Shown here in pieces: positions 26,713-35,524 of a stretch of DNA of 37,676 nt (position 1 is its first letter; every line of letters begins with the position of its first letter). Source of the stretch: Lysinibacillus sphaericus OT4b.31 (GTDB lineage Bacteria > Bacillota > Bacilli > Bacillales_A > Planococcaceae). The translations under genes were made by a program, and so were the position numbers. The notes below the pieces were generated by a model, which saw nothing but the letters and a program-made list of their open reading frames with translations, was not told where the DNA came from and did not search any database. The stretch covers positions 7,249 through 44,924 of the forward strand of contig NZ_KB933402.1 of assembly GCF_000392615.1 (NCBI RefSeq). The letters run 5' to 3'.

Positions 26713-26732
26713 CAACTTAATTATATAAGTTG
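26713..26732. promoter_or_regulatory. Inverted repeat, candidate operator
   Basis: CAACTTA-N6-TAAGTTG, a perfect 7-bp inverted repeat between the winged-helix regulator and the ABC cluster, at about 48 bases from the regulator start. A good size for a dimeric winged-helix protein. Confidence 0.5.
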
Positions 26733-26813
26733 AGAATGTTATCAAAAAATATAATATAAATTAATTCAAATGTATAGTGTAAAAAAGTAATGCAATTCGT
26801 TAGGTCTTTTGTT

Positions 26814-26831
26814 ATCATTATTGATAATGAT
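26814..26831. promoter_or_regulatory. Fur-like box
   Basis: ATCATTAT-TG-ATAATGAT, a perfect 8-bp inverted repeat, followed by another AATGA. It resembles the Fur consensus GATAATGATAATCATTATC and ends 20 bases before the first start codon of the ABC cluster. Fur, Zur, PerR and MntR sites look alike, so the exact regulator is open. Confidence 0.6.
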
Positions 26832-26851
26832 AATGAATGAGGTGAACAGTT

Positions 26852-27106
26852 ATGAAGTTACATTATGGTATCGATGAATTAAGTCACATTGATTGGGCAA
26901 GTATTCTACCCATCTTGCTTCCATTTTTACTAGTTGGATTTTTATTAATTTTGATTGCTCTAATTGATTTATACCGTTATCGAAAAGTAAGAGAAAACGT
27001 ACTTATGTGGACGATTGTGATTGTGTTATTTAATACAATTGGACCGATTTTATATTTTACGATAGGCAGAAAGGATGTAAATGAACGTGCGCTTAGAAAT
27101 CAATAA
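26852..27106 (+). CDS. YxlE-like small membrane protein (PLDc_N domain)
   Basis: 84 residues with two hydrophobic helices (about 19-43 and 52-72) and the PLDc_N pattern ending GPILYFTIGRKD. In B. subtilis yxlE precedes yxlF and yxlG, which make an ABC exporter linked to SigY control, the same order as here. ATG 26852 has GAGGTGA upstream. It overlaps the ATPase gene by 26 bases, so it is translated with it. Confidence 0.82.
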   Translation: MKLHYGIDELSHIDWASILPILLPFLLVGFLLILIALIDLYRYRKVRENVLMWTIVIVLFNTIGPILYFTIGRKDVNERALRNQ

Positions 27107-27995
27107 TGTAACGAAAAAGTTTAAGCATAAAACGGCTGTTGATCATTTTTCGATGGTCATTGAAGAGAATGAGTGTGTGGGATTAATCGGACCAAATGGG
27201 GCAGGAAAGTCGACGTTAATTCAAATCATTGCAGATATTCTCTATGCAGATGAGGGGAGCATTGTTCTGGACGGACAAAATATATCCAAGAAGAAAAATC
27301 AAATCGGCTATTTACCTCAATACCCCAACTTCTACTCTTGGATGACAGCATATGACACTTTATTATTTATGGGAACACTGTCTGGCATTTCAAAAAACCA
27401 ATTGCAGAAAGATATTCCGCTAATCTTAAAAAAGGTGGGTCTCTCGAAAGAAGTGCAGTCAAAAGTCGGCGCATTTTCAGGCGGGATGAAGCAGCGCTTA
27501 GGCATTGCACAAGCGTTGTTACATAAGCCTACCTTGATTATTATGGATGAACCCGTATCTGCCTTAGATCCAATAGGACGAAGAGAAGTGTTGAATTTAC
27601 TGAAAGAAATAAAAAGTGAAACGACGATTTTATTGTCTACACATATATTAGGGGACGCAGAAGAAATCTGTGAACGTTTTGTTGTCATCAAAGATGGACA
27701 GAAAATTGAAGATGCTACAAAAGCGCAGTTGCTTCATAGGAATCAAGAATCAGCTATTTATCTAGTGATTGAAAAAGGTGATTTGAAATGGCTTGAAGAA
27801 GTTGAGCAGCTACCCTATGTAAAGAAAATTGACAACTATGAAGAGGGCTTTAAAATACATGTCGAGCAAGTTCAAATAGATGCCTATCGATTATTACAAA
27901 ATGCTATGGATCAAAAAATAGCTTTTACAAAGTTTGAAATAGGCATTAAAGAAAGTCTAGAAGATACATTTTTGACATTGGTGGTGGATGTATGA
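27081..27995 (+). CDS. ABC transporter ATPase, YxlF-like
   Basis: 304 residues. Walker A GPNGAGKST, signature AFSGGMKQR, Walker B LIIMDEPVSALDP and H-loop LSTHILGDAEEICER, with an 80-residue C-terminal extension. Its start overlaps yxlE and its stop overlaps the permease start by four bases. Powers the 27992 permease. The substrate is unknown. Confidence 0.9.
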   Translation: MNVRLEINNVTKKFKHKTAVDHFSMVIEENECVGLIGPNGAGKSTLIQIIADILYADEGSIVLDGQNISKKKNQIGYLPQYPNFYSWMTAYDTLLFMGTLSGISKNQLQKDIPLILKKVGLSKEVQSKVGAFSGGMKQRLGIAQALLHKPTLIIMDEPVSALDPIGRREVLNLLKEIKSETTILLSTHILGDAEEICERFVVIKDGQKIEDATKAQLLHRNQESAIYLVIEKGDLKWLEEVEQLPYVKKIDNYEEGFKIHVEQVQIDAYRLLQNAMDQKIAFTKFEIGIKESLEDTFLTLVVDV

Positions 27996-28771
27996 ATACT
28001 TTTGCAATATTAAGTAAAAAAGAATTCAGTCAAATGGTGAAAGAATATAAAATAATGTGGTTACCTATTGTTTTTATGTTGCTAGGGCTTACACAACCAA
28101 TCATGATGTATTATCTTCCCATGATCTTAGAGTCACTTGGTGGAGTAGAAGGGATTATGATTGATCCAACGATGGCAAAACCAGAGGGACGAGAAGTACT
28201 AGCCTCGACATTAAATTCACAGTTTGACCAGCTAGGTATCATCATCGTGATCGTTGCTGTTATGAGTGTAATTCAAGCAGAAAAAGCGAATGGCATGTTG
28301 GCGTTTATTTTAACAAGGCCTGTATCGATTTCTAGTTATTTGGGCAGTAAAATGGCCTCTCATTATTTATTGGCAGTTCTAAGTTTAGCGGTTGGTTATG
28401 TAGCGTCGTATGGTTATACGGTGTTCCTATTTTCACCTGTACCCATTACTCAGGTAATTTTAGCATTTGTCCTGTACTGTATATGGTTGTTATTTATCAT
28501 TACATTCGTGACGATGCTAAGTACATTTTTTAATAGCCCTGCTGTTATTGCATTAGTAAGTATTGTCGCATTGCTACTATGTCGTTTAATTGCTGGACTG
28601 CATCCCGTCTTGGATATATTTAATCCAGCTGGTTTTAGTTTACGTGCATCGAGTGTTCTAATTACAGGTAGTGTTGGTGCATGGTGGGAACTTAATTTAC
28701 TAGTTACTTTTCTTGTTATTTTCGGCATGATATTGACAATGCATTATTGGATTGCGAAAAAGAAATTTTAA
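27992..28771 (+). CDS. ABC transporter permease, YxlG-like
   Basis: 259 residues with six hydrophobic segments: helix 1 near 20-38, then a short outside loop and helices from about 80. ABC-2 architecture; the MLAFILTRPVSISSYLGSK segment is typical of the family. ATGA overlap with the ATPase. Confidence 0.87.
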   Translation: MNTFAILSKKEFSQMVKEYKIMWLPIVFMLLGLTQPIMMYYLPMILESLGGVEGIMIDPTMAKPEGREVLASTLNSQFDQLGIIIVIVAVMSVIQAEKANGMLAFILTRPVSISSYLGSKMASHYLLAVLSLAVGYVASYGYTVFLFSPVPITQVILAFVLYCIWLLFIITFVTMLSTFFNSPAVIALVSIVALLLCRLIAGLHPVLDIFNPAGFSLRASSVLITGSVGAWWELNLLVTFLVIFGMILTMHYWIAKKKF

Positions 28772-28783
28772 TAGATAGTAGGT

Positions 28784-29491
28784 GTGAGCTTGTTAACTAT
28801 ACGTAATGTTAAGAAAAAGTATGGGCAACATGAAGTGCTAAAGGGCGTAGAATTACAGCTTCAACAAGGTGAGGTATTAGGGTTTGTTGGTGCGAACGGT
28901 GCAGGTAAAACAACAACACTACATTGTATTACGGGATTAGAAGAGCAAGACGATGGAGAGATAGCCATTAATGCTATACCGAAATCACATGATATTACTT
29001 ATAAAAAGCAGTTTTATTTTATCCCAGATACTATACAAGTTTTTAACAATATTTCTGCATATGACTGGATCAGCTACGTCTTAACATTATATGAAGTAGA
29101 CGACAATGCAAAGCTCAATCGCTTGATAAAGGCATTTGATATGGAGAACAGTATTTATAAACCAATGGGGACGTATTCTTATGGAATGCTTCATAAAATG
29201 GCTCTTATTACGGCTTTTACAATTAGTCCACCTATAGTCATTATGGATGAGCCATTGAATGGTTTAGATCCTCTTGCTGTTGTCACATTTAAAAATTGTA
29301 TGAAAGAGTATACAGAGAGTGGGGGAACCGTACTTTTCTCCACGCATCTATTAGACGTTGCAGAAAAAATCTGTAATTCAATAGCCTTTTTAAAGGACGG
29401 ACAAATTATATTGCATGAGTCTCTAGAAAAGCTTTTACAAGAAGGAAACTTAGAAATGATTTTCATGGAGAAGCAAGCCTATGAAGCATAA
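28784..29491 (+). CDS. ABC transporter ATPase (second in cluster)
   Basis: 235 residues. Walker A GANGAGKTT, Walker B IVIMDEPLNGLDP, H-loop FSTHLLDVAEKICNS. The signature reads TYSYGMLHK rather than SGG, a variant common in ABC-2 ATPases. It lies 12 bases after yxlG. Start GTG 28784 or TTG 28790; the AGTAGGT upstream does not decide. Pairs with the permease that overlaps its end. Confidence 0.87.
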   Translation: MSLLTIRNVKKKYGQHEVLKGVELQLQQGEVLGFVGANGAGKTTTLHCITGLEEQDDGEIAINAIPKSHDITYKKQFYFIPDTIQVFNNISAYDWISYVLTLYEVDDNAKLNRLIKAFDMENSIYKPMGTYSYGMLHKMALITAFTISPPIVIMDEPLNGLDPLAVVTFKNCMKEYTESGGTVLFSTHLLDVAEKICNSIAFLKDGQIILHESLEKLLQEGNLEMIFMEKQAYEA

Positions 29492-31058
29492 TTTTCAGCT
29501 AGTAAAATTTTTTATGACATCTATTTATACAAGGCCGCAGCAACCGCTGCTACAAGTAATGTTACTTATCGCTGTCTTTTATTTAGCAGTACAGTATATA
29601 GGGCTTAATGGAATAATTTATTTTTTAGGAACTGCTGAGGCGTACTTATTTTATAATGTTATGCTGTCAAACATGGTTATGTATGTATTAACAGCTTATT
29701 TTGCAATTTCAATCGTTTATAGCCAGCGTGACTTTTTGATACTAACAGGGCTACCAATTGCATCAAAAGAAATCGTCATAGCGAAACTAATAAGTGGTCT
29801 AGCATTACCTTCGATAGTAATATGTATTCTCCACATCCCGACAATTGTAATAGTACTGATAAATTATAAACTGACTGTAGCGATTAAATTTTTAGCATTT
29901 TTACCATTAATGAATCTCTTTGTAGCGCTATACCTATTGTTTGTATTATCCATCCTAAGCCGATTGCGAAGCCAATTTTCTAATGCATTATTGTATTTAT
30001 CTACAAGGTTTAGCATTGTTTTAATGATGGGATTAGCTCCCTTCGTGTACTTTTTAAGCGATAAATATGAGGCAATGACAACGATAATAACTAGCTTAAA
30101 TGTCTCAACACTATCAACGCTAGCTTCTTCGTTTGTAGATTTCCTGGATGTAGGGTCTAGCTTCGCCACGCAACAGTCACTAATTAAGGGGATAGTAATG
30201 CCTTACGCAAAGGAAAATAGTGTTAGTATTTTCTTGCTATTACTAAGTATTTGTATTGTGTTATTTATAGCCAGTGTTAAGAATTTAACGAAGAATTATT
30301 ATAAGAACGGTTTATTCGTAAATAGCGTGGAACATAAGTCCAAAGATAGGTTGTTTCATGTGAAAAGTAGCTGGGGGTTTTATTTGCAGCGTGAGTATTG
30401 GGTTATCCAATCAGAACCTTATTTTATGATGCAAGTACTGTTAGGGTTGCTATTATCACCAATCTTTACAGGTATATATCTAGCTCTTATTCAATTGAAT
30501 TGGGCAGGGGTGCCACTTAACCTAAGAAACGATATTCCCATTTTTGCCTACATGATTTTATGTATTAGTTGTATTAATAATATAAGTGGAACACCCTATT
30601 CAAGAGAAGGGGTACATTTTACAACGAGCATTGCGCTACCGTTAGATCGAAGAAAAGTATTTTTAGCCAAAGTCACTATCTCTTCATTCATTAGTGCTCT
30701 ATCCGTGCTATTCAGTTATGGCATTTATTTAATATTTAGTGAGATTAATATCGTAGACATCTTCTATGTGTTCATAACGTTGTTGTTAATTATCAATTAC
30801 AATTTATTAACGCCCATCTATGATATGCGACATCCGTTACTAAATTGGAAAAATCCATCCGATGCTGTGAAGACAAATCCAAACGTTTTAATTAGTCTAC
30901 TGTATGGCTTTCCATTACTGTTATTAATTTTAATCATCCATTTTACACTACTTTCTATTGGTGTTTCACAGTGGGTGGCGACAAGTGTAATAGGGATTTT
31001 AGCATTGGGAAGTATGAAAATTTTACTCTCTAGAGTAGGGAAATATCATAGTATATGA
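29481..31058 (+). CDS. ABC transporter permease, 12-helix type
   Basis: 525 residues, about twelve hydrophobic segments, starting MKHNFQLVKFFMTSIY with a cytoplasmic loop in the middle (HKSKDRLFHVKSS). Overlaps the ATPase by 11 bases. Similar long permeases act as single-chain or paired exporters next to GntR/YtrA regulators. No closer assignment possible. Confidence 0.8.
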   Translation: MKHNFQLVKFFMTSIYTRPQQPLLQVMLLIAVFYLAVQYIGLNGIIYFLGTAEAYLFYNVMLSNMVMYVLTAYFAISIVYSQRDFLILTGLPIASKEIVIAKLISGLALPSIVICILHIPTIVIVLINYKLTVAIKFLAFLPLMNLFVALYLLFVLSILSRLRSQFSNALLYLSTRFSIVLMMGLAPFVYFLSDKYEAMTTIITSLNVSTLSTLASSFVDFLDVGSSFATQQSLIKGIVMPYAKENSVSIFLLLLSICIVLFIASVKNLTKNYYKNGLFVNSVEHKSKDRLFHVKSSWGFYLQREYWVIQSEPYFMMQVLLGLLLSPIFTGIYLALIQLNWAGVPLNLRNDIPIFAYMILCISCINNISGTPYSREGVHFTTSIALPLDRRKVFLAKVTISSFISALSVLFSYGIYLIFSEINIVDIFYVFITLLLIINYNLLTPIYDMRHPLLNWKNPSDAVKTNPNVLISLLYGFPLLLLILIIHFTLLSIGVSQWVATSVIGILALGSMKILLSRVGKYHSI

Positions 31059-31096
31059 GAAAATGTGAGGATGTGTAAAAAATAGTAGAGATATCA

Positions 31097-31468
31097 TTGC
31101 ATACAAATAGTGCGGTTCCACTCTATAAACAATTAGTTCAGCAACTGATTGTAGCAATTGCTCAAGGCTCTATTAAGCATGGAGAGACAATGCCCTCTAT
31201 CCGTGATATGGCGAAACAAACGGAGCTCAATCTCCATACGGTACATAAAAGCTATAAAGAATTACAGCTGAAAGGGCTAATAACAAGAAAAGCAAATTCT
31301 AAAGCCTTCATTATCAATCATCATTTAGCACCTTTAAACGACAGTGACCTACAACAAATTTCAATCGAACTTGAGCAAGTCCTAGTAGGAGCCTATGTTT
31401 TGGGGCTGAGGAAAAATCAATTACAACAAATAATTAATAATATCTCGCAAAAATATTCGTTTTCCTAA
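31097..31468 (+). CDS. GntR-family regulator, YtrA type
   Basis: About 123 residues: short winged helix with VPLYKQLVQQL, MPSIRDMAKQTELNLHTVHK and GLITRKANSKAF, followed by a helical tail of about 40 residues, the YtrA layout. Only TTG (31097) is a common start codon before the domain, but five upstream in-frame codons (ATA-GTA-GAG-ATA-TCA) give IVEIS, which fits homologues' usual MIVEIS opening; an ATA start is possible. YtrA regulators usually repress the ABC operon they sit in. Last gene of the cluster. Confidence 0.83.
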   Translation: MHTNSAVPLYKQLVQQLIVAIAQGSIKHGETMPSIRDMAKQTELNLHTVHKSYKELQLKGLITRKANSKAFIINHHLAPLNDSDLQQISIELEQVLVGAYVLGLRKNQLQQIINNISQKYSFS

Positions 31469-31525
31469 TCGGCAATGCTAGTTTGACAGCTCACCTACAC
31501 AAGAAATGATACAGCTATTATACCT

Positions 31526-31566
31526 AAAAAACCCATCTATCATCTTTTTTGATAGAAGGGTTTTTT
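31526..31566. terminator. Bidirectional terminator
   Basis: AAAAAACCC..CTATCA pairs with TGATAG..GGGTTTTTT. It serves the ABC cluster on the plus strand and the broken transporter on the minus strand. Confidence 0.85.
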
Positions 31567-31572
31567 CCATGG

Positions 31573-32818
31573 TTAAATCAAAAACATCGCTACAATGGTT
31601 GTGACAACAAGTCCTATGAGTACAGGGATTAGATTACGCCGTGCAAGTTCGAATGGACTAACATTACAAATAGCGGCAGCTGGAATTAACGCCCAGGGAA
31701 TTAATGTACCTCCACCAATCCAAATTGCTGTAATTTGACCAAGTGCTGTTAAGAGCTAAGCCGACACCTAGGTCATTGACGATACCGTGTGAAGCAGCAG
31801 GTAAAAAATTACCAATAATTTGCTTAAAACCAGAGTCTCCGAGATAGAAGAAGGCTGCGATTGGAATAACGGGTCCAAATACTTTAAAACCAAATTGGAA
31901 CCCCTGAATTAAATAACTTGTCGACTTCTCAAACCCTTGCTTTTTGTGCGCTACCAAGCACAGGATGAGCAATATAAAGACAGCGGTTCCGCCTATTAAT
32001 GCAGTGGCATCTCCGCCCTGTAGTTTTAAAATTGACATGGCAATGACATCAAGTAGAAAGGCAATTGGGATGAGTATAGCGAAAAACCGTTTTTGTCCAC
32101 GTGTTAGTAAATTTTCCGCCGTTACGCGCTCTAGCCCATCACCTGTTTCAGTGGTTTCCTTCAAAGCCAGCGTACCCCGCTTCATATCCCGCCGTAATAA
32201 GAAAAAAGCAACAAGCGTTGTGACCAGGCCCATCGTAATCACAAGAGGAATACTAGCAGAAACAACATCGCCTACTGGAATACCAGCAGCATCTGCAGTG
32301 AGCTTCGGAGCCCCTTGGATAACAAAATCACTAGATAACGCAATCCCGTGACCAAATAAGTTCATAGCCATAGCAACGCCAAGTGCTGGCAGACCTGCAC
32401 GTATAGCAACAGGCAACAGAACGGCCCCTAATAATGCGACAGCAGGTGATGGCCAGAAAAACCAAGAAATAATCATCATTAAAATCCCAATTGTCCAATA
32501 AGCTAACGTTGGTGTTTTAATGAATTTTGTAAATGGCGCAACCATGACCTCGTTAATACCAGATGTCATTAACACGCGACTCATGGCAACAATAATAGAA
32601 ATAATGAGGATGGTCGACAAGAGCTCAGTAATTGCATAGATAAAGCTGTTAAAAATCCCACTTATCGACGAAGTTAAATCGCCAGTAGCTACGATGGCTA
32701 GCATGAATATGCCAAGTATACAAATGAGGGTGGTATCTCGACGTTTAACCATAAATCCAATAATCAATACAATGAATACTACATAAATCCAATGGAGAGC
32801 AGTGAATTCAAACCCCAT
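31573..32818 (-). pseudogene. Frameshifted multispanning transporter (YhfA-like)
   Basis: About 410 codons. The ATG at 32818 (GAGGGGG upstream) opens MGFEFTALHWIYVVFIVLI, and ten or so hydrophobic segments follow with family-like phrases WFFWPSPAVALLGAVLLP and MNLFGHGIALSSDFVIQGAP. Near 31745-31757 the frame shifts by one base: the main frame turns to nonsense (WSNYSNLDWW) and stops at 31664. The next frame continues the natural sequence ALGQITAIWIGGGTLIPWAL to a stop at 31573. One base of sequencing error would give the same picture. The fold looks like the ion-transporter superfamily; the substrate is unknown. Confidence 0.75.
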
Positions 32819-32860
32819 ACGTTTCCCCCTCAAAAATAGGTTTGGTTCTATAGAATATGA
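32682..32860 (-). repeat. Direct repeat copy A: 5' end and leader of the transporter gene
   Basis: 179 bases covering the first 46 codons and 42 leader bases of the broken transporter. They align without gaps to 36243-36421 at roughly 90 percent by eye. Confidence 0.85.
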
Positions 32861-32954
32861 AGAGAAATAAAGTTGGTGATGGTTTTGGAGAATTTTTACT
32901 TAAGTAGAATGGCAATATGAATTGATAATGAAAAAGTATAAAGGGGGGTAATAG

Positions 32955-33086
32955 GAAGATTGTTATACCAGCAGGAAAGGTAGCTGATGCGGTGAATCTC
33001 CTTTAAGTAAACAATGTGAAAAGTATGCGCATATCGAGGGAAGCGTTGAAATAGTATTAAAGGGTACGGGATATATTAAACTTTAA
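32955..33086 (+). pseudogene. Possible C-terminal remnant of a histidine racemase (cntK)
   Basis: Directly before cntL. One frame (about 32991-33086) gives SKQCEKYAHIEGSVEIV then LKGTGYIKL and a stop. This resembles the C-terminus of S. aureus CntK as I recall it (SKRCHQL...IKGQV...GKAYIE). A neighbouring frame (about 32953-33000) gives KIVIPAGKVADAVN, possibly the preceding part after a frameshift. Nothing of the other 220 residues is found. CntK racemises L-His to D-His for staphylopine; it normally precedes cntL, which supports the reading. Confidence 0.42.
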
Positions 33087-33109
33087 TCCACAAGCATAGG
33101 AGTGGGCAA

Positions 33110-33904
33110 GTGAAGGATATAGATGCGTTTTTAAAGAAATTACATTACTTTGATAAAAAATTTAAGTTATTTATCAAACAAAACAACAATCACCTAATAG
33201 TTGAGTATTCAGAGTTGTGTGGAATAATCGATGATTATTCTTCCTTTATTATAAATCATGACAATGATAAACAATGGAATAATTTAGAGCAATCAATTGA
33301 AATACTATTATTAATCGAGAATCTAAGAAATAACTCTTCTATTTGTGTCCAAATCTTAGAAAAATATCGAGCTTTAGTATTAAGACATGAAAATGAGGAG
33401 ATCACTGATTATTTTCGAAACATAGAAGACTGCATTGAAAAGGAATTTGGAGGTTTTCAAATTACCAGTCAGTCGAAGGTGCTCTTAGTAGGATCTGGAT
33501 CTTTTCCTATAACATTATTAATGATTGCGGAACGAACAGGCGCAGAAGTTTTTGGAATTGATATTGATGATGAAGCGATTCAGTTGGGAAAACATGTAGT
33601 AAATAAATTTGGAAATCATTTACCGATTCAAATTAACAACAAGTCAGTAGGGGAACTCGCAGTTATTAAACAGATTAGTCATATTATATTTAGTTCAACT
33701 GTTAGCTGTAAATATGACATATTAGAGCAATTATATGATTTAACAAATAAAGATGTGCTTATTGCTATGCGTTATGGAAATGGGTTAAAGTCTCTTTTTA
33801 ATTATCCAATGCAGAAAGTAGACGAAACCAAATGGCATATAGTAGAGAAAATTATGCACCCTCAATGTGTATTTGATGTTATTTTATATCAAAAAGTACA
33901 ATGA
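33110..33904 (+). CDS. cntL: Nicotianamine synthase-like opine metallophore enzyme
   Basis: 264 residues. In S. aureus CntL transfers the aminobutyrate part of S-adenosylmethionine to the amino group of D-histidine, the first committed step of staphylopine. Visible: a helical N-terminal domain (1-115), then a Rossmann domain with SAM-binding loop LVGSGSFPITLL (about 126-137; compare the GSGPLPLT loop of nicotianamine synthases) and the acidic strand end GIDIDDEAI (149-157). GTG start at 33110, with AGGAG eight bases upstream. Followed after 23 bases by cntM, so they are one operon. The frame is intact. Whether it uses D- or L-His cannot be read here; an adjacent intact racemase is missing. 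Confidence 0.85.
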   Translation: MKDIDAFLKKLHYFDKKFKLFIKQNNNHLIVEYSELCGIIDDYSSFIINHDNDKQWNNLEQSIEILLLIENLRNNSSICVQILEKYRALVLRHENEEITDYFRNIEDCIEKEFGGFQITSQSKVLLVGSGSFPITLLMIAERTGAEVFGIDIDDEAIQLGKHVVNKFGNHLPIQINNKSVGELAVIKQISHIIFSSTVSCKYDILEQLYDLTNKDVLIAMRYGNGLKSLFNYPMQKVDETKWHIVEKIMHPQCVFDVILYQKVQ

Positions 33905-33927
33905 CTTAAATAGACGAGGAGAAGGTT

Positions 33928-35235
33928 ATGACTTATTTTAATAAGGTTTTACTGCTAGGAACAGGGCCCACAGTAATTCAATTAGCTGTGAATTTCAAGA
34001 ATTATTATAATGGTAAAGTAGCTATTGCTGGTCGAGAATCTTTACGCTCCAAAATTTTCTTTGAAACTATCGTTCAGCATCAACTTGCACTTAAGGTAAA
34101 TATACAAAATACACAACATCAGTCTGTTGCAGGAGAATGTATTATTGATGAGTTTTTTAAGGGTTACCATGCAATATCTGGCAACTGGGATACCGTTGTA
34201 CTTAGTGTTACTACAGATTCTTATATAGCAGTATTAGAACAAATCGATACCAAAGTGTTGAAGGAGGCTAGCTGTTTTATATTAATTTCACCTACATTTG
34301 GTTCTAGTCATTTAATAACTAATTTTCTAAAGAATCTATCTTCCAAAGCTGAGGTAATTAGTTTTTCAACATATTATGGAGATACTAGATGGTTAGGTGA
34401 AATTCCATCAAATGAAGTATTGACAACAGGAGTAAAGAAAACAGTTTATATTGGTTCTACTTACTCAAAATCGGGTAGACTGGATAAATTATCTGAATTA
34501 TTTCATCATTCGGGGATTCATTTGAAAAAATTGGCATCTCCTCTTGAGGCAGAAACAAGAAATATTTCTTTATACGTGCATCCTCCCTTATTTATGAATG
34601 ATTTTTCATTAAAAGCAATATTTGATGGGAACAATATAACAAAGTATGTGTATAAGCTTTATCCTGAGGGTCCCATTACTTATACAATGATTCGTCATTT
34701 ATTAAATTATTGGAAAGAAATGATGGTAATTGTGAAACACTTCAATATTCAACCTCTAAATCTATTAAAGTTTATGGTAGATGATAATTATCCATTACAG
34801 CCAGCAAGTATAGCCCGACAAGAAATAGAGAATTTTACTAAACTTGAGTCCATTCATCAAGAGTATCTGCTCTATATTCGTTATGCATCCTTATTAATTG
34901 ATCCATTTTCTATGCCAAATCAAGAAGGAAGATACTTTGATTTTTCAGCAGTTCCTCTTAGAAGGATTTTTAAAAATCATGATGGAGAATGGGATATTCC
35001 TAGAATGCCAAAAGAGGATTACTATCGTGTGAAAATCATTCAAGGGATTGCTAATGCCCTGAAATTGAAAAGTCCAACGCTAGATCATTTTGTACAAACC
35101 TATGAAGAAAAACTGCAACAAGTAGTGGCTTCATCTGAGAATAAAATATATTCAGATGCCTTCCAAGTAAAATCCTTTACACAAGAAATCGAGATGATAT
35201 GTAAGGAATTAATATTAAGTAAAAAAACAAAATAA
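33928..35235 (+). CDS. cntM: Staphylopine-type opine dehydrogenase
   Basis: 435 residues, matching CntM length. It reductively condenses the CntL product with a 2-oxo acid using NAD(P)H to finish the metallophore. Rossmann motif LLLGTGPTVIQLA (8-20); Arg36 and Lys42 align with the Arg33/Lys39 pair reported for NADPH binding in S. aureus; STYYGDTR places Asp152 at the site of Asp150, linked to pyruvate choice; ETRNISLYVHPPLFMNDFSL contains the likely catalytic His218. Residues 210 to about 265 and FDFSAVPLRRIFKN are strongly CntM-like. GAGGAGAAGG precedes the ATG. So the product is predicted to be staphylopine-like if D-His is supplied. Confidence 0.9.
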   Translation: MTYFNKVLLLGTGPTVIQLAVNFKNYYNGKVAIAGRESLRSKIFFETIVQHQLALKVNIQNTQHQSVAGECIIDEFFKGYHAISGNWDTVVLSVTTDSYIAVLEQIDTKVLKEASCFILISPTFGSSHLITNFLKNLSSKAEVISFSTYYGDTRWLGEIPSNEVLTTGVKKTVYIGSTYSKSGRLDKLSELFHHSGIHLKKLASPLEAETRNISLYVHPPLFMNDFSLKAIFDGNNITKYVYKLYPEGPITYTMIRHLLNYWKEMMVIVKHFNIQPLNLLKFMVDDNYPLQPASIARQEIENFTKLESIHQEYLLYIRYASLLIDPFSMPNQEGRYFDFSAVPLRRIFKNHDGEWDIPRMPKEDYYRVKIIQGIANALKLKSPTLDHFVQTYEEKLQQVVASSENKIYSDAFQVKSFTQEIEMICKELILSKKTK

Positions 35236-35524
35236 TAGATATAAAATAAGGAGCTAACGAATTTGGCTAAATAGAGATACAATGTGATGAAAGAAAAACA
35301 AATACTATAAGTAATGTATATAGTTTCCAATGATGCTTCGTTTTTATCCATATGATGATTGGCATATAGATTCACTTAAGAACATAACAAAAACTAAATG
35401 CTAGTCTCATTGTCACGGCAAAAAAGGCTATACTCCTTAATGAAGTAAAGCACCATTGATTGCAAGAGTAGATTTAACAACCAAAAGATGGAGAGGAATT
35501 TATTTTACATTTACACGACGATAT
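35236..35524. other. Spacer after cntM with a possible lost gene start
   Basis: AAGGAGCTAACGAATTTGGC (35248 on) looks like a ribosome site with a TTG start, but the frame stops after three codons (TTG-GCT-AAA-TAG). In complete cnt operons transporter genes follow cntM, so this may mark where one was lost. No other gene is seen. Confidence 0.3.

Noticed and set aside
32917..32930. TGATAATG half-site before cntL as a Fur/Zur box
   Set aside because: Only one half is present and the other arm does not match, so a regulated promoter is not supported.
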